Numbered from the stretch's first letter, positions 22,763-34,860 are shown. The stretch is 64,000 nucleotides of DNA from Phoronis australis (GCA_002633005.1 NMRA01000243.1:459718-523717), one strand, 5' to 3'. Made by a program: numbers and translations. The notes: generated by a model from the sequence alone, not told the origin.

Positions 22763-24304
22763 CTCTCGGCACATTTTGTGTATATATTCTGTTTGACGTC
22801 GCAATACCAAAAAAACTACAAAACTGAATTTCACGTAAAAAAGTTCAGCTCATGAAAAATGAATGGAAGTCATAAATAAAATATACGTAATGCCAATGAA
22901 AACACTGTCGGGTCTGTCTAGAATACCACGAGGGAGTCTCGACTGCATTGTCCTTACAGTATGAGCCAGTTTTCTGTTCATGGCCGGAGAGAAGTGGGCC
23001 GACGGCAGAACCTTAAATGCGCCTGAGAAAACCTATCATCTACACGTCTCCATATCTGAATGCGTAATAGCTAATTGTGTTTAATACTGCGTGGGTTAAT
23101 TAATCGGTACCATAACAGCTCATTTACAAGTAATTCATTAACGTTACAATCTGTAAGCAACGAAGCGCCGGAAACTCGTGATTTCGCTTCGTATAGGTAG
23201 GAGTCAGTCAGAACATCTGCGATAATTTCGTAGCCTCAAATTTCCCTTTGGAGGTGTTCGCTGTGCAATCTTCAGTCGTACAGTCAGTCATCATGGAGGC
23301 ACACTACAGTTATTAAAGGGTTTTAGCTGTCGACGCACACCTATGGGGGGACGAGTTTTCTTTCAGAGGTGAACTTTATGTGCGCATATGCAAAATTCAG
23401 TCACTCACATACGGACAATCATTGTCCAGTTTGAAAGACACCTGACTTGCCGTCGCGCATGCGCAGATAGCGTTTACTTCCGAGAGAAAAATTAAGGCTA
23501 CAATAACATGTACACACGCAGCCGGGACACCTCAGATACTTTCGTTGCCTCACAATATCTCTCGGAGGCGTTTCGTATCTTCAGATATGCCAAGTTCAGT
23601 CAACAGCAATTCATGTGACTCTCAAATGGAAATTGCTCATTGTAAAATGTGGTGGGATACCCAGTGATAACAGGCTTAAATCAGGCTTAACAGTTCATTA
23701 TGAGGCGACAGACTAATGATTGAGAATGACGTCGCATACAACATTTGAGGTTTGTAGGCTCAGCCAGGAAGCCATGGTTTTCAACCGTCTTTCGGCCATA
23801 TCACTTTGTTAATATGATTGAATGAATGAGTTGGCACATGGGCAAAAATGAAACATCTCCGATGTGGACAATTCGAGGTTACGGAAATAACCGAGGCGTT
23901 TCGGATCACTTGTCCCATATGACGTTGTCGCGCACATGAAAGCGTAAGTCTTAAGATGCGTTCCGCTGAGCACGTTTCACGCCGACTTGGGAGAAAAGCG
24001 AAGAAGTTCACATGTCAAGTCTTGGGGAGATAAAGACATCCATTACAAGCGAAGCACGTGATCACACTATCTTCACTCGTGAGTGTTTTGCGATAACGGG
24101 CCCTTGAAGGTGTGCATGAAAAGATTACAAGAAAGCACAATCTCCTGATTCCTAGCTTCGCACCAAACCCGCGATATAAATTTCATACTTGCATCCCTAA
24201 ACCCATACATGCATCGTCGAAACAATGATAAGTCCGTTTACTTAATCCACACTTCGTTGACCAGATTCCTCACCCGGATGTAACTGATTGGGAAGGTCTT
24301 GCTT
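22763..24304. other. Gene-free stretch
   Basis: No supported feature. Confidence 0.5.
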
Positions 24305-24410
24305 CTGAAATTTTGTTTCCATTTCACGGGTTTGGTGTTTGCTGGCCCAGGATTAGGGCTTAGGGATTTTATAGTACGAATATGAAATCCTTTCCACCCC
24401 TGATGCGCTA
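24305..24410 (-). repeat. Dispersed repeat R5, copy 2
   Basis: The reverse complement carries ATCAGGGGTGGAAA, CCCTAAGCCC and GGGCCAGCAAACACCAAACC, in the order seen at 18807-18910. Confidence 0.5.
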
Positions 24411-25080
24411 ATGTATATTCACTATGTGAACACATGGAAACTGGTGCGCGCCGCTCATGGCCAATACTACATTATTGCATCCCATCGTATGCAAATGAAG
24501 GAATACTCAAAAGGCACCGTAGTCATTTAACCGTCATATATCAGTTGGTAGTGTATGTAGACATCTTTCGTCGATGACTTCATTTTATTCTGATACGTGT
24601 TGGAAGAAGACGTCATGTTTATTCCATGCACAGATGGCTGGTACCAAGGGTTGCCATACATGCTATAAGCTGGGTCAATTGTACTCTGGTCCCCCAGGAG
24701 GCTTGTTGTTGACTAAAGCTACAAGGATAATTGATGCCAGACAGAAAAAACAGGAATCACACGGGAACAACAGGAGTTTATGAAGACTTCGATCAAAGCG
24801 ATGGCATAGTATCTGAATTTGTCGCAATGATTGAGAAAGCGAAGCACTGTTGACGTAATATTTGTAACGCATGGCCCATCGTGTTCTTTATTGGTTCTCG
24901 CGTTTACGTCTTAAGACAGTAATTTCCACTTCATTTTAGTACAGAAATAGAAGAACTAGAATGCCAACTTCGATCTAGAGTGGCCGAAATTGCGTAGCAC
25001 GAGTGGATACGGTTTACATCCGTGTGTTGCAGCAGTCCATACGGGTATTTTAAACACATTGACCTAAATGAAATAAGTCA
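24411..25080. other. Gene-free stretch
   Basis: No supported feature. Frames at 24574-24872 on both strands are short and without motifs. Confidence 0.45.
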
Positions 25081-25235
25081 GCCTCCCGTTCAGTAACGCC
25101 AGGACCTCGCTAAAAAACAAGACTTCGCCAGATTACGTGAGATATTGCCGTGCATTTTAAATGAGAACACATGACTTTTACTAGGTTTTAGTTAGGTCCT
25201 AACGTAGGTCCTAGCGTCTACTGAACGCACGCCAG
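25081..25235 (-). mobile_element. Foldback MITE, TTCAGTAACG family, copy C
   Basis: GCCTCCCGTTCAGTAACGCC opens the element, and AGGTCCTAGCGTCTACTGAACG closes it with an inverted copy. The interior TGCCGTGCATTTTAAATGAG is the reverse complement of copy A. Closest relative: copy D at 29874-30016, same orientation. Confidence 0.8.
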
Positions 25236-25695
25236 GTGTTTGTCCCATTTCCGGGTTACCGTGACGGCCGAAGTACACCGTCCCACATGGGCATTTTCAA
25301 CATGTTTACTCAAAAGTTGGGCACGGGTTAGCCTCCGTCTCAGGCTTACGATGGAGACACGTTCAGGGGTGTAGTTAGAGTTATTGCCACCCAATGTGGA
25401 AGATAACATTGCTTCTGCAGACCCCTCCAACACCCACCGAATTCCCGTCAACACACTACCCTAGCTACGTCAACGTTACTGCCGGCGCGCACAGCCCAAA
25501 CCAATGACGAGACGGAGCGTTCTGCACGCCCGCGGCAACAGTATCAAAATGCACTCCTTGGTGACAGAAGATGTTTGTTTCAGTCTATAACCCTATACCA
25601 CCGTAAATTCTCACTTATACTAGAGACAAGTTTTAAACATGAAGAATTATTTATATCTTATATGAAGCTTTACTGGTCGTGAGTCTTGTCTATAT
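25236..25695. other. Gene-free stretch
   Basis: No supported feature. Confidence 0.45.
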
Positions 25696-25699
25696 TTAA

Positions 25700-26062
25700 A
25701 AGGACACTAAACCCTGTTTTGATGATTTCAACCAATTCTCGTCTTGTCACTTGCGAATGCATCTGTAGCCTCAATCTTGAACGATGACAGCAGGAATCAA
25801 ATTAAAACTCGTATTCCTTATTTCACAGATCGAATTTTATGGTTCTTCGTGAGCAGTCTTTCGCCACAGTTGCCGTGTAATTCACTAAAAGCGTGGGTCA
25901 CACTTGCTCGTTTAGCAGACTTTGAAAGGAATTTATTTCAAATTCTCCTCCAAACTTTTGAGAGGGTTGTTGGGGATTAAAGAGCATTATTTTGCATCAG
26001 AAAATTGGATGGAAAAGTAGTTTTTAATATCTGAATAGGCCAAAATCTGGTTTGGTGTCCTC
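25700..26062. mobile_element. TTAA-flanked MITE, AAGGACACYAAACC ends
   Basis: The left end AAGGACACTAAACCCTGTTTT faces the inverted right end AAAATCTGGTTTGGTGTCCTC. The flanks are TTAA (25696-25699) and CTAA (26063-26066), a TTAA duplication with one change. TTAA targets fit the Kolobok or piggyBac superfamilies. The 78-codon frame inside has no similarity I can recognise and starts at a non-ATG-like context, so I treat the element as non-coding. Confidence 0.7.
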
Positions 26063-26066
26063 CTAA

Positions 26067-28398
26067 GCGAAATCTCTCTGAGGACTTTCATTGCTCAAAT
26101 CCTTAACAATTAATCAATAACTTTAAAAACGAATTCGAGTCCCGGCTGGTACGAATTGGTAATCCCCACTGTCTCCTGCTAGACGGCCTCGTCATTAATG
26201 TAATTTGAAAACCTTTCTTGTAGGGCCAATAACTTGTAGTATGCTCAATTACGGGCAATCCGGGGAAGCACAGTCAAATAAAATGCACGAAGTTGAACGG
26301 AGTTACACGAATCCTTCACGAAAAAAACCCCAGAATCATTTTTGCCGTAAAACCAAATGTGTCATTTAAAAATATTTAATTTGAGATTCATGTGCTTGTG
26401 GCTTTCGTTTATTTTTACTCGTGACGGAAAGCTATTCTATTTGAGGAGCTATTAATTTATATTCTACAAATGATATAACGGCGCATACTGTTGCGTGGAT
26501 CTAGTTTTCAGGGAGTTGCACTTGTCTAATTTCACAGTAAAGGGTCGTTTGTAAGTTCTTGGTGTTTCTAAAATTCAGGGCTAGCCTTGCTACGAAGCAA
26601 AGCAGATAATCTATACTGCTTCCCAAAGACTGTTGTCTGCTGGCGTATAATGTGTTTATTGTTTTCAGTCTTCATGAATCGAAACAATTAAGTTAATGAT
26701 ACCTCGGGGTTGGATCTACCAATATTGCATATGGCATTTCGCTGTCATCATTAATTCATTATATATGTACGTTTTTCAATAGCTTGCTTTAATATTCTTG
26801 GAACTCGTCTGATTCGACGGGAAATTTGATCTCATTGTTGCTGGTGTATGCTTGATTTAAAGACACGCTTCCTCCACAATGATTAGATATTCAAGTGTCA
26901 TGTAAACCCGCGCCTTCTTTCCAATGTGAAATTTGAGTCAGCTTGTCCGTTATTTAGATTCGTAATATCTCCTACTTAAGCTTCCGAAGAACTAGAACTG
27001 ACACGACTCATAAGTTGCTGGTCACGACAGGTTAATTTCGACGTCGTGTAAACAATAGTTATTGGGGATAAAAGTTAACATGATCTATCTTTAAAAACAA
27101 TGCTAAGCTATGATTGCTGCAGTATCGTCGTCAAGGGAATTGTGGTTTATTGTAACCTATTTCCCGCGATACAAAACCCCGCTGCGACAAATCGAGGATG
27201 AGAACGCTTTGAAAGGACATGGATTATACGGACTTAAGCACACATTAATAACATAGTTGGATTCTAAAAAAGTCACGTGTTGGATCTAGCGAGACGTTGT
27301 GCATATGTACTACAGCTGACGTTTGTAGGAGGGCTTACTTCTGTTTAATTTGAGTAGTGAGATTTTGCGTGCACATCCGGGACTTGTGAGCCTGTTACGG
27401 TGGCGAGGACGTGCATCGTGAAGTATCGCAAAAAAGACCAGGGTCTCGCGTCGTTTTACGTTTTGCCTTTCACTTGAGTAAGTCTAGTTTTGTTTGCGTT
27501 TCGCGTATGTCGGAAGAAATAATTGGAGCAAAGGAAAATACTGCCGGCCGGAGATTTCCAATACAGCGCGCACCACGAGAAAGCGACCATTGTTGTTTTT
27601 TTTTCCGGAACTAACAGCGACTGGCGATGTCAAGAGAAATTCAGTTGTTGATCATGGTCAACATTTAGTTAAACATTGAAAGTTATCGTCTGGAAACTAT
27701 CCACGTGTTCTCCCTTTGCTGCTCAGTTCACGTACGCCAAGGGAGCGGTAAGCCTTGCAATGAGTTTCCGAAATAACCTATAGGATATGTATGAATAAAA
27801 TGAAAAGACTTTGCATACTTAAACACGGAAATCAACCCGTATGGACTCATCAGGTCATTTCAAAAATATTAGGATCTTGCGTCAGCAAGAGCAAAATCAA
27901 GTTTCGGAACAAAAAGCGACTTACTGAAATGACTTTTTCGCCCAGAGCACTTTATCGGAATTCCCTTGGTTAACTCTGAGATTCTCTTTGAATCAAGTTC
28001 TGAAATCAGTCGACTAAACACTTCCCTTGTCCTATGATTGCGCTATGACCCACGTGGAGCGAGCTCATATAGTTAATATATTTGGCGTTCCATCTTATCT
28101 CATATGATTGTGAATTTTACAGAATTTGAACAACGAAAAAACACGCTTGATTCAAAGACGATCGGTGCATGAATATCTGGAGGCACGTGTATTACACAAG
28201 AGCACACAGAATGTCTAATTAAATTGTCTCCTGAATACGTGTGATCAATATTATAATGTAAAATCAGAACTTGGCGCAATCAATATACTAAAGTAAAACC
28301 AGAACTTGGTGACATGAATGTTTTTAAGTACCTTTTTAAGTGTATTAATACACACACTTCCTTCTTACTATTAACGTTTATATTTCGCTTGTTTTCAG
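26067..28398. other. Upstream region of the membrane-protein gene; no gene seen
   Basis: No exon can be supported. A non-coding first exon and promoter for the 28399 exon should lie somewhere in or before this interval, because that exon begins with a splice acceptor. I could not pick the site. Confidence 0.4.
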
Positions 28399-28403
28399 AT
28401 TCC

Positions 28404-28421
28404 ATGACAGACAAATGTTAA
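28404..28421 (+). promoter_or_regulatory. In-frame upstream ORF abutting the start codon
   Basis: The exon that begins after TTGTTTTCAG at 28398 reads ATG ACA GAC AAA TGT TAA and then, with no gap, ATG GAG. The five-codon upstream ORF is in the same frame and ends immediately before the proposed start. Such an arrangement usually lowers translation of the main frame or makes it depend on leaky scanning or reinitiation. Both ATG codons lack a purine at -3; the second has G at +4. This matters only if the exon is used as annotated. Confidence 0.5.
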
Positions 28422-28442
28422 ATGGAGGCTACGACAGACAAG
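28422..28442 (+). CDS. Candidate first coding exon 1a, membrane-protein gene
   Basis: A small exon is outlined by acceptor TTTCGCTTGTTTTCAG (exon starts 28399) and donor AAG|GTAAGA (exon ends 28442). It contains untranslated bases, a short upstream ORF and ATG GAG GCT ACG ACA GAC AAG, seven codons that end exactly at the donor in phase 0. The next supported exon, 46633-46760, must be entered in phase 0, so the two join without a frame change across an 18-kb intron. The short hydrophilic N-terminus (MEATTDK) would lie outside the cytosol if the following helix is a signal anchor. A spliced, non-coding exon must precede it. Both splice sites are good, but the exon is tiny, so chance is not excluded. 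Confidence 0.5.
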
Positions 28443-29086
28443 GTAAGATTATTCGTTTAATATAGTAGAGTTTCACTTAAACGCGTTCGGCCCTCTGTGA
28501 AATATTAGAATCAACTTGACAGCGATCGGGAATTCGTTACGCGATGCAGGATATACTCATGATTGACAGCTCGTGAGATGACAAGCTTCTCTTAGAATGC
28601 TTGGTCATATCTCGCGAAGACTTGTGTGCCAAGCCAAACTCGAAGGAAACCGGCCTTGCGGAACGCGTCTCTGTATAGCAGCAGAAAGAAACAGTCTGCC
28701 GCACCTAGTTTCCAACCGGCATTAAACGTATCAAAATATCCTTAGGTCTACTTTCGCTTCGGCCGTATGTCGACTGTGCTATCAAAACCAGCGGTACTCT
28801 CATCAGCGCTCGACGTTACTCTGTAACAAACGTGTACAAGTACGATCCAATATGGTTGCCGAGCGGTACAGCTAAAAATGCGCCTCAAATCTTTAACTAG
28901 AGGTATCGATGTTTAACTTCATGTTCGTTTAGTCAAGATACAACCATCAGAGATGAAAGGAACCATACGATCTAGGGAATATGCCTGGAATTCTGCAGCA
29001 CAACCACCAAAAACACGACCATGAGCTAATATGCTTGAATGCGCATGCTTAAGATAACCTCCCGCCATAAGGCCCTTTCAAATTGA
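28443..29086. other. Intronic stretch without further features
   Basis: Nothing supported here apart from the donor at its start. Confidence 0.4.
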
Positions 29087-29546
29087 CTTAACTCCGGTCT
29101 GAGGGGGCGTCGACGTAAACAGCGCAGTTAACTGGACTGTTCATGCTGGCTTCGGTAGTTAATGAACATCAAAGTAAGCGGTTGTGTGCCGCTGTCGTCA
29201 TCGAAGGTAGCGTTGCACTCTAGATTTTTTTCAATGTTTCAGTTTGGAAATATTTACATGTGCTAAGTGACATTAAACTTATTTTAAATCGATTGGTTAT
29301 TATTAGAGCAAAATATAAGCAGCTATTATGTGACGGCACTACCTTGTAACTGTTAACGATAACAATGGCACCTGGCGATAACTTCGATTGGACCGGAGTT
29401 AAGCGTTCATACTGCACCGCAGCGTCGACGCTGCGGTCTTAAATCCACCTGTTAACTGCGATCCAGGACCGGAGTTAAGCGTTCATACTGACCGCAACTC
29501 CCCAAACCATCGACGCGTCGACGTTAGTATGAAAGGCGGGACATTC
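29087..29546. repeat. Cluster of inverted and direct repeats with GTCGAC palindromes
   Basis: CTTAACTCCGGTC at 29087-29099 is the inverse of GACCGGAGTTAAG at 29391-29403, which recurs as a 23-bp direct repeat at 29392-29414 and 29468-29490. Between the direct repeats is a perfect 22-bp palindrome at 29416-29437 centred on GCGTCGACGC. CGTCGACG-type words occur again at about 29108 and 29516. It could be the ends of a decayed TIR element that gained a partial duplication. Confidence 0.65.
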
Positions 29547-29873
29547 GAGTCATGGTCACGGAAGCAAACATGGTTAAATAAATCATGGGTTTTGGTCATT
29601 GAGAAACAAGTGGACCAACCCTAGTATTTCCAATTACTATGCTCAAAAAGGCACCAACAATATCATCTTGTTTGTTGCAAGTTGTTTGCACGACAGACTT
29701 ACAAGTGCCACATGGCATTCATATAGCTGTGTCTGATCCGCTTGGAGCCCCTGCCAAATGAACTGAACAAATTTTTAAAAAATCGGCATTCCCAATTAAC
29801 TATGTCACGCATGTGTTTATTTTCACTTGATGCGCGGTTATTTTGAGCATGCGTAATGGAGCACATGAACTAC

Positions 29874-30016
29874 TGCCTCCCGTTCAGTAACGCTAGGACC
29901 TCGCTAAAAAGCAAGACTTCGCGAGATTACGTGAGATATTGCCGTGCATTTTAAATGAGAACACATGACTTTAACTAGGTCGTAGGTTTTAGCTAGGTCC
30001 TAGCGTAGGTTCTAGC
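29874..30016 (-). mobile_element. Foldback MITE, TTCAGTAACG family, copy D
   Basis: TGCCTCCCGTTCAGTAACGC at the left and GCTAGGTCCTAGCGTAGG at the right repeat the structure of copy C. The outermost right arm (the ACTGAACG part) is lost. The interior is nearly identical to copy C, so the two are relatively recent. Confidence 0.8.
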
Positions 30017-31452
30017 GGCTGATAAAAGTGCCTCTTTGTGAAAACGTCAACATCGATTCACAAGCACCAAACGCACAAACAATCCAAAAATTATTTCCCA
30101 CTCAATTCCGTGGGTATGTTTCCGTAATGCGCGTACTTTTATTTGTGCCATACGTTAAATTGAAACTTCTCTAATCCAACCAGTTGCACAAAATCTCCAC
30201 GAGAAAATGTATCTCAACCAACGCACCCCACGCATTCAGTGAAGCATTTTGTACACTGTAAACCCCACGGCACCTGCCCACATACTAAGGCATCTCCCCC
30301 AGATAACCTCGCTTTCTGGGCTAGGGGGAGGACAAGAGAAATTGAATGGACATCACGTGTCACGGATGGATGTTGTTTGTTAGCGCAATTACGTCAACTC
30401 ATCCAAAATGTAAGTACATCGGCGAGACGGCTTAGCCCCAGCACGGAACCTGAACGTCCTCCGTTGCCGCCAAACGCTCTACTGACAGCGTTGAAACCCA
30501 CACAGTATACCGACAACTAAACATTTGTTAAAACACCGGCTTTGACTTCAGAAAATGTCTGACAGACAACGGTGAGCATTAGCGATTTGTAATAAAATCA
30601 TCGTTTTAGTTGTTTTATAACTTCGGTCAGTGTCAATAACTTGAAAAAATCTGTTCCTGTCCAACAATAATCATGAAAAGGCGTTTTTCGGCCGTTAACA
30701 CGATAATGCCCCGTTCAGTTAGATTTCATACAACGAATTTAAAACGCTTTAACTTAAGATGTTCTAGCTTAAACTTTAAGATGTTAGTACGATTACAGCT
30801 TTCGATATGAAGTTTCTATCGTTTTAAACTTAACATCGACAGTGCTTGTCCACTGTATCAGTTTAGTAAGACGTCACAGTGTGAAATTTGATGTCGCGTG
30901 CTGATATTTACACCGAATATAAGAAAAGCTCTACAAAAAAATACATTTTTTCGAATTAGATAACCTCTTATTTAAAAAATCAGTATTCAGATGTTTTATA
31001 AATTAGTCAATTTCGTTAAACATCGACTGCTTTACAGCTTTTTGGTAGGCTAGGTCGAACCTTCTTTTAAAAACAGGTCAATAATTCTACATCAGTGATA
31101 CAGTGAATTAGTCGAAATTGGATGCACCATAGCTTTTTATCTGCTGAAAAAGTGACATCGTTTGCACACAGGGTGTCTCAAAACGTATTCAGACAAGTAG
31201 GGCTTCAAAACGCTCAGGCACACATCCTTATAAAAAAAATTGTGACTACAGAAACTACGGATTTTTGAATCAACATTTTTGGTTGTTTACTCTCGCTGGT
31301 TCGTGAAAGATACAGCTGATCATTTTGTCTTCACCTGAAGAGCACTCGTGGACTTGCGGAGAATTGCTGCAACTGGAAACTGAAAACGTCACGGAAGTAA
31401 AAATACAATTCGACTTTAAGACCAGCTGCATTCGATGAGTTGAAAGAGAAAA
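30017..31452. other. Intronic stretch without further features
   Basis: A 93-codon plus frame at 30239-30520 has no motif and no splice context. AAACGCTTTAA-type words near 30740-30840 resemble the first 200 bases of the window. Confidence 0.45.
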
Positions 31453-31456
31453 TTGA

Positions 31457-32797
31457 AGGCGAAGACAACCTTTTTTTCATGTCACTTTTAGAAAAAATAA
31501 GGTTCGTTGATTATCCCAGACACATTTTTCACTTAATTACAGCTTTTTGTAATTTGATTAATTTCTCGTCCTCTACTCCGGAAGTGACGTTTTGGGAGGC
31601 AAGAGTTTCGCGCCAATTTCTTTTCATTATAGTCTGACTATGAGGGCTATCGAGTCAGTCATTGTTCTACCTCGGTTGTGATAAGTTCGGTAGTCGTTTG
31701 CTTTTGTTAACAAGTCAGTCAACATGCCACACTATTGCTGCGTGCCGGGATGTTCTCATTATCGTCTCACACGCGCTTTGGGTACCATGCGTCGCTTTCC
31801 GAAGGATGACACACTTCGCCGTACTTGGCTAGCTCGTTCATGTGAAGAACGCAGCGCTACCCGTCCACGCAACGTACGAAGCAGTGAAGGGTTACCGAGT
31901 GTGTGGCAAGCATTTTCTGCCGTCAGATTATGACAGAGATATGTACGCTGAGTTGATGAAGGCCTCTGCGAAACAACACCTGAAGAAGGGTACCATACCG
32001 TCGCTGTTGATTCCCGGCAGTGCCCCGACGCCAACCCCGAGAAGTGCGTTTTTGAAGCGAGAAGCCTCGCGAGCTGTGGCCATTATATACAGTGACTGAA
32101 GGCACTTCATCTGCTGTCACCCGTGCCTCCGAACGTACCCCCATTGCGTGCAATTGCGGGAACTAGCAGTGATTCGCCCTGTGTTGTTGTCTCTAGCTCC
32201 GGCAGAGCCTGTAAGCAGCCCTGCAGCGATGGTGAGTTGTGGGAGTGAATACAGACCCAGTTCGACTCTCAGTGAAGAGCACAGTTCGTCATCCAATGAA
32301 CAGATCGGTGAGCCTAAGTTTGATAAGTTTATTGTGGACTTTTGTATTGGAGCTATTTGGAAGGTGCCAGGTGTGTGACGAGGGAGTCACACGGCGGGAT
32401 GTAAGCAGTTTGGGTGCTCAGATCACCCTCCAGTGGGAGTGTGTCGCGTTACACTCGGGCAAGCGGGACAGTTCTTCCTCTGTACGTGAGACGATAATGA
32501 GCACACCCCAGTACGCAGCAACAGCGTGGCATGTTGACTGACTCGAAAGCAAAAGCAAACGACGACCAAACTTATCACAACCGAGGTAAAACAATGACTG
32601 ACTCGACTGCTGTCACAGTGAGACTATATGAAAAGAAATTGGCTCGAAATTCTTGCCTCCCAAAACGTCACTTCCGGAGTAGACGACAAGTAATTAATTA
32701 AATTACCAAAAGCAGTAAATAAGTGAAAAATATATCTGGGATAATCAACGAACCTTATTTTTGCTAAAAATGACATGAAAAAGGGTTGCCTTCGCCT
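31457..32797 (+). mobile_element. Kolobok-like element with THAP gene, copy 1
   Basis: A 1341-bp element has long inverted repeats, about 31457-31772 and 32486-32797. The ends are AGGCGAAG...CTTCGCCT. The flanks are TTGA (31453-31456) and TTAA (32798-32801), a TTAA duplication with one change. A TTAA target together with a THAP-domain gene fits the Kolobok superfamily; P-type elements also use THAP domains but make 8-bp duplications. No transposase catalytic region is present, so the element is non-autonomous. It lies in the long first intron of the membrane-protein gene. Confidence 0.8.
31724..32097 (+). pseudogene. THAP-type zinc-finger protein, frameshifted
   Basis: The first frame (31724-31933) starts MPHYCCVPGC, with the first Cys pair of a C2CH THAP finger, and continues MRRFPKDDTLRRTWL, the typical F-P-x-D and R-x-x-W block. 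The second half of the finger, YRVCGKHFLPSDYDRD with the C-x-x-H ligands, sits in another frame (31842-32099). A single frame change between about 31842 and 31890 therefore breaks the domain. A basic stretch and a Pro/Thr-rich tail follow before the stop. THAP fingers bind DNA, and in transposons they recognise the element ends. The start codon and first Cys pair lie inside the left inverted repeat. Confidence 0.8.
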
Positions 32798-32801
32798 TTA
32801 A

Positions 32802-33762
32802 AGGACCAGATCTTGTAGTACCAAATGAAATGCTTTTGAGTCAATTGGTTCGCGTTATCGACTGTGTTTGGAAAGTGGTAGTCATCAGTTTGAACATTTG
32901 GTAGACGTGCTCTTAGTCATCTATTCATACAATGCGTGATTTATTTTCTGTCAAGGTAACAATGCATTTATTTTGGAGAGGCATGAATCCTTGTTGACCA
33001 TCTCCTTATGGACTGGAGCCAAATAGCTAGCAGGCAATGCAGTAAGTTAATGCCATTTGAAGTATGAGTAGATATTTGGAAATCTTGTATATTCTCCTTC
33101 ACCGGTGTTTGCTTTCGTCTAATTGTAGCTGTATTTTTCACTTTTTAGAGGATAGTGGGCGTGCATTTTGATTGGCAATGAACCTTTCAAAGAAGCAGTG
33201 CCCGACGTGTGACCAAAGTTTTTGTAAGGAGATGAAAATGTGGTATTAATACGCCAGACATATTCTTAGGCATACGCTTAAAAATTTTGTGATCATAGGG
33301 CGAAAAACACGTTCTAAAACGATTCACAACCAATAAATTTGCCTTTGCTGTCTATTCAATGGTGCGTATAATTGACGCCTTTATAATTCCATTGAAGCTT
33401 CATAAATATTGGCTTGTTATCTATTTTTATTAATGATACATACCGCAATCATTTCTCAGATATGAATTGCAATCTGTCTGTGAAGACCCCTTTAAAAAAT
33501 TCCTTTCAAAAGTCATTTGTTAATTTTAGAACCTAGCACACCAAATTACAGTAGGAGCACGTCTTTGTTTTAGCACAAAAACGTCAGGTGGCGCAAGTTA
33601 CTCTGCCGGTTCCACGTTCAGTGTTTACGAAGTGCTTTAAGACATATTATAAGAATTGTTACAGTACAAGACTCTTTGACAGATAATTTTGATTAAAAGT
33701 CAATATCAAGATAAGGCAAAGACTATCACTCGAAGTCGATATTTGCAACTGGTGTACTGTGG
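32802..33762. other. Intronic stretch without further features
   Basis: Nothing supported. Confidence 0.45.
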
Positions 33763-33948
33763 CAGATTTACGTTTTCAGTTTGGGGAATTAGGATTCGCG
33801 CGAATCCGAGGTACGTAGCGCCGAGTGGGGAAGAAATTATTTGATTTTTGGAGCTGATATCGTTTTCCTGGCGATGCTTTTTTAATTTTGTTTTTGATCC
33901 TGTCCCTGGGAGCATAGGCCCCCTGAACCCCTCGTAGATCCGCATCTG
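33763..33948 (-). mobile_element. TIR MITE, CAGANGCRGATCTACG family, copy 1
   Basis: The ends CAGATTTACGTTTTCAG and CTCGTAGATCCGCATCTG are diverged inverted repeats. The order of inner blocks, GGATTCGCGCGAATCC then CTGTCCCTGGG and GGCCCCCTGAACCCC, is the reverse complement of the copy at 46076-46309. Possible hAT-like MITE. No clear target duplication. Confidence 0.75.
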
Positions 33949-34454
33949 GTGTTAATGTCTTCGGGTCATGAACGACATTTCATAGCGTACTCCGGTTGAG
34001 TTACTTCTGACGCGGGTACCACCGAAATCTTGGGGACGTGGCGCTGAATCGCATTAGATTTTGCCTGTTGTATTGGCCCAGTTTTACGCTTTAGAATTTC
34101 TTCAACTCGGAAAGTATATTAAAAATCTCAAATGTAAGTAAATTGTTGCCTTCGTCGTCAAAAATTAGCAAAACGCATATGATATTAAAATTAACTTGTT
34201 AACACCTTTGACGAATAATGCGACTTAAGATTTAAGGCAGAAAATTGGTCTTACGCTCGCACAAAATTGCTGACTAAAAAAGTTTTGCCATGTAATTATG
34301 AACTGCCAAGAGATGTTTTACAAAAAGTACCCCAATAACTACATTCATGGTGATATTCTATGATGCTCTTTTCAATTGCTTCAGACATAATCGTGTGGAG
34401 CACAAGACCACTAAACTTCAATATGACGTCATCGCCAAGCCCGTGTATTTGGCT
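33949..34454. other. Intronic stretch without further features
   Basis: Nothing supported. Confidence 0.4.
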
Positions 34455-34860
34455 ATACATGTACATAAATTTAGATTTTAACTCAGTTAAAATATCATAT
34501 GTTCTGAAAGTCGAAGACTGTAACACTTGATTTTTGAATTTTTACCACTCAGTCATTCATTGGGTCGTTTGACAATGCACTGTTCTTAAAATTTAGCAAA
34601 AGATGGGTACATTGATAGCAAAACGACTGTATCAAAAACACGACCAAACTTCATTTAATATAAATGTTCAACATGAAATATCAGAACACACTGTTACAGT
34701 TTTCTGATTGATCATTTCGTTATCATTTTAGGCTATTTTTGATTTTTTTAAAAAATCACAGAAGTCTTATTTTTGATAGCCCCTCATATAAAAGTGGAGC
34801 ACTTTAAAAACAATTCCAACAGCGTTTTGGAGAAAAGTGGTTAATGCACAGTATCTGAAG
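34455..34860 (+). repeat. Dispersed repeat R2, longest copy
   Basis: The left half (TTAGATTTTAACTCAGTTAAAA, TTTCTGAAAGT-like, TTTTACC, TTTAGCAAAA) matches 44690-44835. The right half (ACATTGATAGCAAAAC to GCGTTTTGGAGAA) matches 5885-6095. This copy is therefore the template that links the two partial copies. Non-coding. Confidence 0.65.
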
